Source of the DNA: CBDUMN01 sp965368335
GTDB taxonomy: Bacteria; Pseudomonadota; Alphaproteobacteria; Rhodospirillales; JAPHRK01
DNA length: 20,593 nt
Assembly: GCA_965368335.1 (NCBI GenBank)
Contig: CBDUMN010000060.1
Coordinates: 1-20,593, forward strand
Reading direction: 5' to 3'
Part shown: positions 9,153 through 15,624 of the stretch, piece after piece
Numbering within the stretch: the first letter of the stretch is position 1
How the letters are laid out: every line of letters starts with the position of its first letter
Program-made: the position numbers and the translations under genes
The notes under the pieces: generated by a model
What the model saw: only the letters and a program-made list of their open reading frames with translations
Database searches by the model: none
What the model was told of the DNA's origin: nothing

Positions 9153-9887
9153 CTAAAAAAGGTGTTTCAGGCTAATGTCACCGCGAAACAAATAAAGGAC
9201 AATACCGAAATACTCATAAGAGACTTGATGAAATAGGCTTATGCCATCGATTCTTGGAATAAAATCTATCGGTTTTAGGGGCTGGGTAAAATCTTCAGCG
9301 GCTACTGAAGCCACAACCTTGAAACCTTGGGCTCTTAAGACAGCCGCCATGCGCAGAGTGTGGGATGGTGATGTGACTAGATGCACAATCGAATCTCTCT
9401 CCAGCCCCAATCGCTTCAAAGCCTTCGCCGACTCAATGGAATTACGACCTTCAGCGACAATCGTAAAGGTGCGGTCTTTCTGTGCGAAATATTGACCTAT
9501 GATTTCAGCTTCCGGCGGCTCACCAGACTTCGGATTTGCTCCAACCAAGAACAGCTGACCAGGGTATTGTTTAGCCGTCTGATAGCGAAAAACACTTCTT
9601 CGCCCAGGCCACCAACGGCCATTCGGGTCTTTGTAAATCCCGGCAGTTGGCACAACAATAGGCAGTGTCGGCTTATTCACCTCATCATAGGAATCCACCG
9701 AGATGAAAAGCGGCCAAGCTACCAGCTTAGCCGTAACCGGAATCCCCGTAACCAACAACAAGACCGCCCCTAGGAAAAGAAATATCTTACGAATTCTCTT
9801 AGAAGGCGCAACAAAACTTATAATAACCATCAAGAAAAATGGCGTCGGAGGCAATAAAAAAAGAAGCACAAGTTCTTTCAGAGTCAC
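9153..9887 (-). CDS. DUF218/YdcF-like membrane-anchored protein
   Basis: A 244-residue protein with two predicted N-terminal membrane helices (about residues 5-27 and 34-52), followed by a probably periplasmic DUF218 domain. Family traits: FLVGANPKSGEPPEAEIIG, then AEGRNSIESAKALKRLGL, LVTSPSHTLRMAAVLRAQGF, and the closing EYFGIVLYLFRG. DUF218 includes ElyC/SanA/YdcF, linked to envelope integrity and polysaccharide or undecaprenyl-phosphate matters, mostly without a known reaction. The usual glycine-rich strands are altered: VVPTAG stands where VVLGGG is expected, and LVGAN where LVSGG is expected. The start is a GTG at 9887; its GGAG lies only two bases away, so the true start may be slightly downstream. 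It follows tviB by 29 bases. The first 150 bases are very AT-rich (28% GC in 9781-9840). Confidence 0.75.
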   Translation of the reverse strand: MTLKELVLLFLLPPTPFFLMVIISFVAPSKRIRKIFLFLGAVLLLVTGIPVTAKLVAWPLFISVDSYDEVNKPTLPIVVPTAGIYKDPNGRWWPGRRSVFRYQTAKQYPGQLFLVGANPKSGEPPEAEIIGQYFAQKDRTFTIVAEGRNSIESAKALKRLGLERDSIVHLVTSPSHTLRMAAVLRAQGFKVVASVAAEDFTQPLKPIDFIPRIDGISLFHQVSYEYFGIVLYLFRGDISLKHLF

Positions 9888-9916
9888 AACTCCGCAAAAA
9901 AGCTATATCAATACAA

Positions 9917-11206
9917 CTAAAGCCTCCAGAGGCTTATTCCATCATATGCTTGTTGTCGATCAAGACAATTGCGCACATCCACCACGACTCCCTTACCTTC
10001 CTTTAGCAACCCGCTAATTAAACTCCACCCTTGCTCCAGATATTGATTATGCGAAACAGCCAAAATAACGGCATCAGATTTCACAAGGTCATCCATATGA
10101 GTAAGAGTGACGCCATATTCCTCTTTCACTAATGATGGGTCGGCAAGCGGGTCGTGAACCTGTGGCGTGATACCAAATCGCTCCAATTCGGCGAGGATAT
10201 CGACAACTTTAGTATTCCTGAAATCGGGTACGTTTTCTTTGAACGTTATGCCAAGTACCGTCACAACAGGCCTATCGCCACGCCCATTTTTCATAAGGAG
10301 TTTTACGGTTTCCTGAGCGATAAATTGCCCCATACCATCATTGATCCGCCGTCCCGCCAGAATAACTTGAGGATGATACCCAAAGGCTTCAGCCTTATGA
10401 GTTAAGTAATAAGGGTCAACACCGATACAGTGCCCACCAACAAGACCGGGGGTGAAAGGAAGAAAGTTCCATTTTGTCCCCGCCGCAGCCAGCACGTCAG
10501 ACGTATCTATACCCATGCGATCAAAAATAACCGCTAATTCATTCATCAGCGCAATATTAAGGTCTCGCTGGGTGTTCTCAATAACTTTTGCAGCCTCAGC
10601 GGCCTTGATGCTCGGCGCTTCGTGAACACCAGCCGTCACCACACTCTGATAAACCGCCGAAACAATTTTCAGAGTTGCTTCATCCTGGCCGGAAACCACT
10701 TTCTTGATGGTTTCGAAGCGGTGCTCCCTATCCCCCGGATTAATTCGTTCAGGAGAGTAGCCAACGGCAAAGTCCTTACCACAAGTCAAACCGGACTGAG
10801 CTTCCAAAACCGGTACGCATTCTTCTTCCGTTGCACCGGGGTAGACAGTCGATTCATAGACAACGATATCACCCTTCTTGAGCTGCTTTCCTAAGGTGCG
10901 ACTTGCGGCAATCAGCGGCCCCAAATCAGGGCGTTTCGCCTCATTGATCGGAGTCGGTACAGTGACAATATGGAAATCGGCCTTGGCAAGGTCCGTTGAC
11001 TCTCCAGTCAACAAGAGGGTTGCCGCGCCAAGGTCCCCAGGGTCAACCTCGCCAGTTAGGTCCTCTCCACGTTTAAGCTCTTCAATCCGTTTTTCGTTGA
11101 TATCAAAGGCAACCGTTTGCTTCCCCTGGCGTGCAAATGAAACAGCAACCGGCAGCCCGACATAGCCTAGCCCAACAACCGAAATTATCCGCCCATGGCT
11201 CATCAT
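9917..11206 (-). CDS. tviB: nucleotide-sugar dehydrogenase, TviB/WbpO type (UDP-GlcNAc/UDP-GalNAc 6-dehydrogenase)
   Basis: Predicted to oxidise C6 of a UDP-N-acetylhexosamine to the uronic acid in two NAD+-dependent steps. 429 residues, complete. N-terminal Rossmann motif GLGYVG at 12-17, FDINEKRIEELKRG following, the family run VYESTVYPGATEEECVPVLE at about 117-135 and GYSPERINPGDREHR at 149. Catalytic cysteine is Cys260 in VGGHCIGVDPYYL. The C-terminal UDP-binding domain contains VLGITFKENVPDFRNTK. These runs resemble TviB (Vi antigen) and WbpO more than UDP-glucose dehydrogenase, but substrate choice is not certain. ATG at 11206 overlaps the stop of the epimerase gene (ATGA), so the two are translationally coupled. 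An alternative ATG lies one codon downstream. Confidence 0.88.
   Translation of the reverse strand: MMSHGRIISVVGLGYVGLPVAVSFARQGKQTVAFDINEKRIEELKRGEDLTGEVDPGDLGAATLLLTGESTDLAKADFHIVTVPTPINEAKRPDLGPLIAASRTLGKQLKKGDIVVYESTVYPGATEEECVPVLEAQSGLTCGKDFAVGYSPERINPGDREHRFETIKKVVSGQDEATLKIVSAVYQSVVTAGVHEAPSIKAAEAAKVIENTQRDLNIALMNELAVIFDRMGIDTSDVLAAAGTKWNFLPFTPGLVGGHCIGVDPYYLTHKAEAFGYHPQVILAGRRINDGMGQFIAQETVKLLMKNGRGDRPVVTVLGITFKENVPDFRNTKVVDILAELERFGITPQVHDPLADPSLVKEEYGVTLTHMDDLVKSDAVILAVSHNQYLEQGWSLISGLLKEGKGVVVDVRNCLDRQQAYDGISLWRL
9920..9935 (-). repeat. short inverted repeat at the end of tviB
   Basis: AAGCCTCCAGAGGCTT covers the last codons of the dehydrogenase gene and reads as a six-base stem with a four-base loop in RNA. 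No U-run follows directly, so it is not a convincing terminator. It could slow decay or weakly attenuate reading into the DUF218 gene, or be chance. Confidence 0.25.
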
Positions 11207-12207
11207 TTAACCCCGTAGAAATCTTTGTACCACTCGACAAAGCGGGCAACCCCCACTTCCACAGACGTTGCGGGACTATAATCGACCTTGGCTTTCAAAT
11301 CATCGACATCCGCCCAAGTTGCCTGCACATCTCCCGGCTGCATGGGAAGCATGTTTTTTTGAGCTTCGATACCCAAATTTTCTTCCAGCAATTCAATATA
11401 CCGCATCAACGTCACACATTGATCGGAACCAATATTATGTATCGCAAAGGGTGCGCTGGCACTTACCCCTGGCATCTCAACTCCATCGACGCATCGCTTT
11501 GCCGGCTGGTCCAAAACACGAATGACACTCTCGACGATATCGTCGATATAAGTAAAAGCCCGCTTCATATCTCCACGGTTAAAGACGTCAATAGACCGCC
11601 CCTCAAGAATGGCTTTTATAAACAAAAACAATGCCATATCTGGACGTCCCCAAGGACCGTAAACGGTAAAAAACCTCAAGCCAGTCGTTGGAATGCTATA
11701 GAGATGACTATAGACATGGGCCATCAATTCATTGGCTCGTTTTGTCGCGGCATAGAGGCTAATGGGATGGTCCACGGGATCCTCAACCGAAAAAGGAAGC
11801 TTGGCATTAGTCCCATAAACGGAACTTGATGAAGCATAGACCAGATGATCAACGCCCACCGCACGCGCTCCTTCAAGTATATTGCCAAAACCGACAAGAT
11901 TGCCGTCAATATAGGATTGTGGGTTTTCAATGCTATAACGAACACCGGCCTGTGCCGCTAAATTGATAACCCGCTGAGGACGAAACTCCTCAAAAAGAGA
12001 GGCGACTTTCTCTCTATCTTCCAAACTGATTCGCGCTTCAGTGAAATTTTGATGATTCTGGAAGCGAGCTAAGCGGGCCTCCTTTAAGGAAACATCGTAG
12101 TAATCATTGAGGTTATCCAAACCAGCAACTTCGTCTCCACGCTCTAAAAGCCGCATACAAACATTGCTGCCGATGAATCCAGCACTACCGGTAACGAGAA
12201 CCCGCAT
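11203..12207 (-). CDS. NAD-dependent epimerase, UDP-glucuronate 4-epimerase (CapI/LspL) type
   Basis: Predicted to interconvert UDP-glucuronate and UDP-galacturonate, or the equivalent N-acetylated acids. 334 residues, extended SDR fold. GSAGFIG Rossmann motif at residues 7-13, then DNLNDYYDVSLKEARL, the signature of the CapI/LspL family; AAQAGVRYSIENP at 84; SSSSVYG at about 126; catalytic Tyr152-x3-Lys156 in LYAATK; and YGPWGRPDMALFLF with MKRAFTYIDDIVE. First gene of the minus-strand sugar block, with a good ribosome site seven bases before the ATG. It overlaps the dehydrogenase start by four bases, so the two work together: the dehydrogenase makes a UDP-uronate and this enzyme epimerises it. 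Which sugar is involved is uncertain, since the dehydrogenase looks HexNAc-specific. Confidence 0.9.
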   Translation of the reverse strand: MRVLVTGSAGFIGSNVCMRLLERGDEVAGLDNLNDYYDVSLKEARLARFQNHQNFTEARISLEDREKVASLFEEFRPQRVINLAAQAGVRYSIENPQSYIDGNLVGFGNILEGARAVGVDHLVYASSSSVYGTNAKLPFSVEDPVDHPISLYAATKRANELMAHVYSHLYSIPTTGLRFFTVYGPWGRPDMALFLFIKAILEGRSIDVFNRGDMKRAFTYIDDIVESVIRVLDQPAKRCVDGVEMPGVSASAPFAIHNIGSDQCVTLMRYIELLEENLGIEAQKNMLPMQPGDVQATWADVDDLKAKVDYSPATSVEVGVARFVEWYKDFYGVK

Positions 12208-12214
12208 AAAAAAA

Positions 12215-12222
12215 CCTTCTCC
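12215..12222 (-). promoter_or_regulatory. strong ribosome binding site of the epimerase gene
   Basis: Read on the minus strand, GGAGAAGG followed by seven T residues precedes the ATG at 12207. This is an ideal spacing and fixes the start of the first gene in the block. Confidence 0.7.
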
Positions 12223-12341
12223 GGCTCAAACACCTTGAAAAATTTACAATCTTTGGAGGCTGCCCCAATGAATCGGCGCACTTTATCCCATAGATTCCCA
12301 AACGAAAACTGTTTAATGCCATGCTCCAAGCTACCTTTTAT

Positions 12342-12356
12342 TGCCGCTAAGCGGCA
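12342..12356. repeat. inverted repeat in the epimerase/gmhA divergent region
   Basis: TGCCGCT-A-AGCGGCA: seven-base perfect arms around one central base, in the 198-base gap between the divergent epimerase and gmhA genes. With a one-base centre it suits a dimeric DNA-binding protein better than an RNA hairpin. It sits about 50 bases before the gmhA start and overlaps a weak promoter-like pair (TTGCCG, 17 bases, TTAAAG). Operator role is inferred from symmetry and position only. Confidence 0.35.
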
Positions 12357-12405
12357 TGAGGTGTTAAAGAGGCCATAGCACCCAGACTTCAAGGAAAGAT
12401 TTGTC

Positions 12406-12981
12406 GTGTCAGAAACCGTTTCAAAATATCTCAGCGCTTCGGCAGACCTCCTAAAAGCGGCGGCTGACGGCAATCTTGACGCACCGATGAATGACGCTAT
12501 TGGAACCGTCGTCAAAGCTTTAAAGGCTGGCAAGACGTTTTTGGTTTGCGGAAACGGCGGATCGGCTTCGGACGCCATGCATATTGCGGGAGAATTGGTC
12601 GCCCGTTTTCTCATTGAACGGCCCGGCCTCAGGGTCATCGCCCTTGGAACCAACCCAGCCCAGTTGACCGCCTGGTCCAACGATTACAACTATGAATCGG
12701 CTTTAGCTCGGGAAGTGGAAGCCTATGGCGAGGACGGTGGCGTATTACTCGGTATCAGCACAAGCGGCAATTCGAAAAACGTGGTTGCCGCTTTTGAAAA
12801 AGCTAAATCAAAGGGCCTTTCCACTATCGCCCTGACCGGAGCGGGGGGCGGCAAGCTCGGTGAGCTTGCCGATATTCTTCTTGATGTCCCCTCGTCTTCA
12901 ACCCCCCGCATTCAAGAGGCCCATATTTGCCTCTATCACTATTTTTGCGAAAAGGTCGAAGAGGCCCTGGCCGTTGGTTAA
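12406..12981 (+). CDS. gmhA: sedoheptulose-7-phosphate isomerase
   Basis: Predicted first enzyme of ADP/GDP-heptose synthesis, turning sedoheptulose-7-phosphate into D-glycero-D-manno-heptose-7-phosphate. 191 residues, single SIS domain. VCGNGGSASDAMH at 47-59 holds the phosphate loop. Zinc-site residues match E. coli GmhA at an offset of two: His59, Glu63 (AGELVARF), Gln170 (STPRIQEAH) and His178. ISTSGNSKNVV at 117 is the second sugar-phosphate motif. The start is a GTG at 12406 preceded by AAGGAAAG about eight bases upstream. Divergent from the nucleotide-sugar genes; no hldE, gmhB or other heptose gene is beside it. DiaA, a close SIS relative, is less likely given the zinc-site residues. 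Its stop overlaps the convergent fadH stop. Confidence 0.92.
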   Translation: MSETVSKYLSASADLLKAAADGNLDAPMNDAIGTVVKALKAGKTFLVCGNGGSASDAMHIAGELVARFLIERPGLRVIALGTNPAQLTAWSNDYNYESALAREVEAYGEDGGVLLGISTSGNSKNVVAAFEKAKSKGLSTIALTGAGGGKLGELADILLDVPSSSTPRIQEAHICLYHYFCEKVEEALAVG

Positions 12982-15002
12982 ATTTCGGCAGCCAGCTTGG
13001 TGCCTTGCGCAATAGCTCTTTTGGCGTCCAATTCCGCCGCCACATCGGCCCCACCGATCAAATGGACGGAAACGCCGGTTTTCTCCAATTCATCATAGAG
13101 ACCGCGCAAGGATTCCTGCCCGGCGCAAATAATCACGTTGTCAACGTCCAGCACCTTTGGTTCGTCGCCAACGGTTACGTGCAAACCATCATCATCGATT
13201 TTTTGATAGGCCGCACTGGGGATCATTTTGACTCCGTTCATCGCCAACTCGGTGCGATGAATCCAGCCCGTCGTCTTGCCCAGCCCCGCCCCAAGTTTCG
13301 ACGCCTTACGCTGCAAGAGATAAACTTGCCTTGCCGGTTTAGGGGCTTCCGGATTGGGCCTCAGACCGCCAGCTTTCGCCGGAGAACGTTCCACCCCCCA
13401 GTGATCCATAAACTCTTCAATGGAAAGGGTGCGCTCCGCGCCGTTGTGAATGAGGAACTCGGCGACATCGAAGCCAATCCCCCCCGCACCGATGATGGCC
13501 ACTTTTTCACCAACCGTTTTTTTATGCCGCAACACATCAATATAGCTCAGAGCTTTCGGATGCTCGGCTCCCGGCAGGTCCAGCTTGCGCGGCGTCACAC
13601 CGGTAGCAATCACCACCTCGTCAAACCCATCGGATAACTCCGCAGCGGTAGCGGCATGATTGAGTTTAACCTCAACCCCCGTCAACTCCACTTGGCGACA
13701 GTAATAACGGATCGCCTCGTCAAACTCTTCCTTGCCGGGAACCTGACAGGCCATATTCATTTGCCCGCCCAATTCCGACGCCGCTTCAAAAAGCGTTACG
13801 TTATGCCCCCGGTTCGCCGCCGTAATGGCGAAGCTTAGCCCTGCCGGACCGCCGCCGACGACGGCGACTTTCTTAGCCTGCGACGCCGGGGCAATTTCCA
13901 TTACCGTCTCATGGCAAGCCCTCGGATTCACCAGACAGGAACAGATTTTCATCTCGAAAATATGGTCTAAACAGGCTTGGTTGCAGGCAATGCAAGTATT
14001 GATTTCATCGGCCCGCCCCTCTTCGGCTTTAACCACAAAATCGGGATCGGCAAGGAAGGGACGCGCCATAGAGACCATGTCGGCATCCCCATTGGCTAAA
14101 ATCCCTTCGGCCACTTCCGGCATATTTATGCGATTTGACGTGATTAACGGCACGGACACCAGGCCTTTGAGACGGCGGGTTAACCAAGTCCAGGCCCCAC
14201 GCGGCACCGATTGAGCGATAGTCGGAACCCGCGCCTCGTGCCATCCGATCCCCGTATTGAGGATCGTCACCCCGGCTTTTTCCAATTCCTTGGCGAGAAT
14301 TTCTACCTCGGCCCACGATGAACCGTCATCGACCAAATCAATCATCGAAAGACGGAACATGATGATGAAATCCGTTCCCACTTTAGCGCGCATCCGACGA
14401 ACGATCTCCAGAGCAAATCGAATGCGGTTTTCGTAGTCTCCACCCCAACGATCTTCACGGTGGTTGGTGCGCCTGACGATGAACTGGTTGATCAGATAGC
14501 CTTCCGAGCCCATCACTTCGACGCCGTCATACCCGGCTTTTTGAGCTAAAGCCGCACAATTCGCATAGTCGTCAATCGTCTGTTCGATTTCTTCGTCGGT
14601 TAGTTCATGGGGAGTAAACATGGAAATCGGCGCGCGGATTGGCGACGGGGCAACGGCATATTTATGATAGGCATAACGTCCCGTATGCAAAATCTGCATC
14701 AATATCTTACCGCCTGCGGCCTGCACGGCGTCGGTGATGATCTTGTGATCGGCAACCTTTTCTTCCGTATCGAGCATCGTCGCACCAGGGCCGGTCCGGC
14801 CCGCCTTATTCGGCGCGATGCCACCCGTAACAATCAGGCCGACACCCCCTTTAGCACGCTCGGCAAAAAAAGCGGCCTGACGGACAAAACCGTCCGGCGC
14901 TTCTTCCAATCCGGTATGCATCGACCCCATGAGGACACGGTTTTTCAATGTGGTGAACCCCAGATCGAGGGGCTCAAGAAGGTGTGGATACGGTGACGTC
15001 AT
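12978..15002 (-). CDS. fadH: 2,4-dienoyl-CoA reductase (NADPH), FadH
   Basis: Iron-sulfur flavoenzyme for beta-oxidation of polyunsaturated fatty acids, reducing 2,4-dienoyl-CoA. 674 residues against 672 in E. coli. The N-terminal FMN-binding TIM barrel spans about 1-330 and carries active-site Tyr169 (GSEGYLINQF) and His255 (GIGWHEARVPT), both at an offset of three from E. coli. The 4Fe-4S cysteines are Cys337, Cys340, Cys344 (CIACNQAC) and Cys356. The C-terminal FAD/NADPH part starts with VVGGGPAGLS near 381. ATG at 15002 has GGGAG upstream. Alternative: a related NADH:flavin oxidoreductase such as a trimethylamine dehydrogenase-like enzyme, but the active-site match favours FadH. Convergent with gmhA (4-base overlap) and 88 bases after the DUF1491 gene on the same strand. 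Confidence 0.93.
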   Translation of the reverse strand: MTSPYPHLLEPLDLGFTTLKNRVLMGSMHTGLEEAPDGFVRQAAFFAERAKGGVGLIVTGGIAPNKAGRTGPGATMLDTEEKVADHKIITDAVQAAGGKILMQILHTGRYAYHKYAVAPSPIRAPISMFTPHELTDEEIEQTIDDYANCAALAQKAGYDGVEVMGSEGYLINQFIVRRTNHREDRWGGDYENRIRFALEIVRRMRAKVGTDFIIMFRLSMIDLVDDGSSWAEVEILAKELEKAGVTILNTGIGWHEARVPTIAQSVPRGAWTWLTRRLKGLVSVPLITSNRINMPEVAEGILANGDADMVSMARPFLADPDFVVKAEEGRADEINTCIACNQACLDHIFEMKICSCLVNPRACHETVMEIAPASQAKKVAVVGGGPAGLSFAITAANRGHNVTLFEAASELGGQMNMACQVPGKEEFDEAIRYYCRQVELTGVEVKLNHAATAAELSDGFDEVVIATGVTPRKLDLPGAEHPKALSYIDVLRHKKTVGEKVAIIGAGGIGFDVAEFLIHNGAERTLSIEEFMDHWGVERSPAKAGGLRPNPEAPKPARQVYLLQRKASKLGAGLGKTTGWIHRTELAMNGVKMIPSAAYQKIDDDGLHVTVGDEPKVLDVDNVIICAGQESLRGLYDELEKTGVSVHLIGGADVAAELDAKRAIAQGTKLAAEI

Positions 15003-15050
15003 GGCTCTCCCTTTCGATGCGCTCTGGTAGCGCTATACGCTTTGGTCAGC

Positions 15051-15079
15051 AGTATTACGTATAGGTAAGATCGATGCAA
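15051..15079 (-). promoter_or_regulatory. candidate sigma-70 promoter of fadH
   Basis: On the minus strand TTGCAT, a 17-base spacer and AATACT lie 49 bases before the fadH start. The match is only moderate (3/6 and 4/6 bases). A small inverted pair (TATACG at 15034-15039, CGTATA at 15058-15063) surrounds the expected start point and could bind a fatty-acid-responsive repressor. Read by eye, not scored. Confidence 0.25.
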
Positions 15080-15090
15080 GCTTGCCGAAC

Positions 15091-15438
15091 TCACTCAATG
15101 ATCGGCGCATCCAACTCATAAAGCCCCTTTTGATCCTCAATCTCCAGAACCCAGAGATCTCGGTCGAATTCGAGGCGTTTTTTAATAAAGACATCTGCCG
15201 CAGCATCATCGACGGGCGCATCACCCGTTCCGCATAACCAGCCCAATGTTCCATCCAGGCTAAATGCCCGGCTAAAAACCCGACAATCGCCACGGCCTTT
15301 GAATATTTTCAATAAAACCGAACCGGCGTCGGCATCGCCCTTGTTTAAAATAACGAGCGGAATGCAGGCGCGATCACACTGTCTAACCTGAGCCTGCACC
15401 CAAATCCCGGTTTTCAGTCTTGGCGATTCCACGTCCAT
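15091..15438 (-). CDS. DUF1491 family protein
   Basis: A small protein of a conserved alphaproteobacterial family of unknown function. From the ATG at 15438 it has 115 residues, close to the usual family length. Family traits: PRLKTGIWVQAQVRQCD at the start, VILNKGDADAGSVLLKIFK, a basic-acidic middle, and FDRDLWVLEIEDQKG near the end. No signal peptide or membrane helix is seen. The reading frame runs upstream as far as a GTG at 15519. A very good ribosome site (GGGAGG) sits eight bases before an in-frame TTG at 15510, which would add 24 residues unlike the family, while the ATG at 15438 has no obvious ribosome site, so the start is uncertain. Precedes fadH by 88 bases and is divergent from the methyltransferase-glycosyltransferase gene. 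Confidence 0.8.
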   Translation of the reverse strand: MDVESPRLKTGIWVQAQVRQCDRACIPLVILNKGDADAGSVLLKIFKGRGDCRVFSRAFSLDGTLGWLCGTGDAPVDDAAADVFIKKRLEFDRDLWVLEIEDQKGLYELDAPIIE

Positions 15439-15530
15439 AAAGCAGGAAGGTCCATAACTATTTAACTGTTGCGTCACAGTACCAGATTTTGAAAACCACA
15501 AAGAGGCCAAAAGTCGCACCTCCCTTTCTC

Positions 15531-15559
15531 TTTACTCTCCGGTAAACCTACGCCATAAA
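15531..15559 (+). promoter_or_regulatory. candidate sigma-70 promoter of the methyltransferase-glycosyltransferase unit
   Basis: TTTACT, a 17-base spacer and CATAAA (each 4/6 to consensus) lie about 65 bases before the GTG at 15625, in the divergent gap after the DUF1491 gene. The expected transcript would have a leader of about 60 bases. Read by eye. Confidence 0.3.
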
Positions 15560-15610
15560 CGCTTCTCATCACCCAGAGGGACGCATTTCCAGGTAGCGGC
15601 TATTGCCGTA

Positions 15611-15615
15611 GGAGG
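15611..15615 (+). promoter_or_regulatory. ribosome binding site deciding the GTG start at 15625
   Basis: GGAGG followed by nine bases and a GTG. This ideal spacing supports the non-ATG start for the fusion protein. Confidence 0.65.
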
Positions 15616-15624
15616 ACTTGAAAC

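Noticed and set aside
12927..13637. A 236-codon plus-strand open frame overlapping the gmhA end
   Set aside because: It mirrors the C-terminal part of fadH on the other strand and has no recognisable domain.
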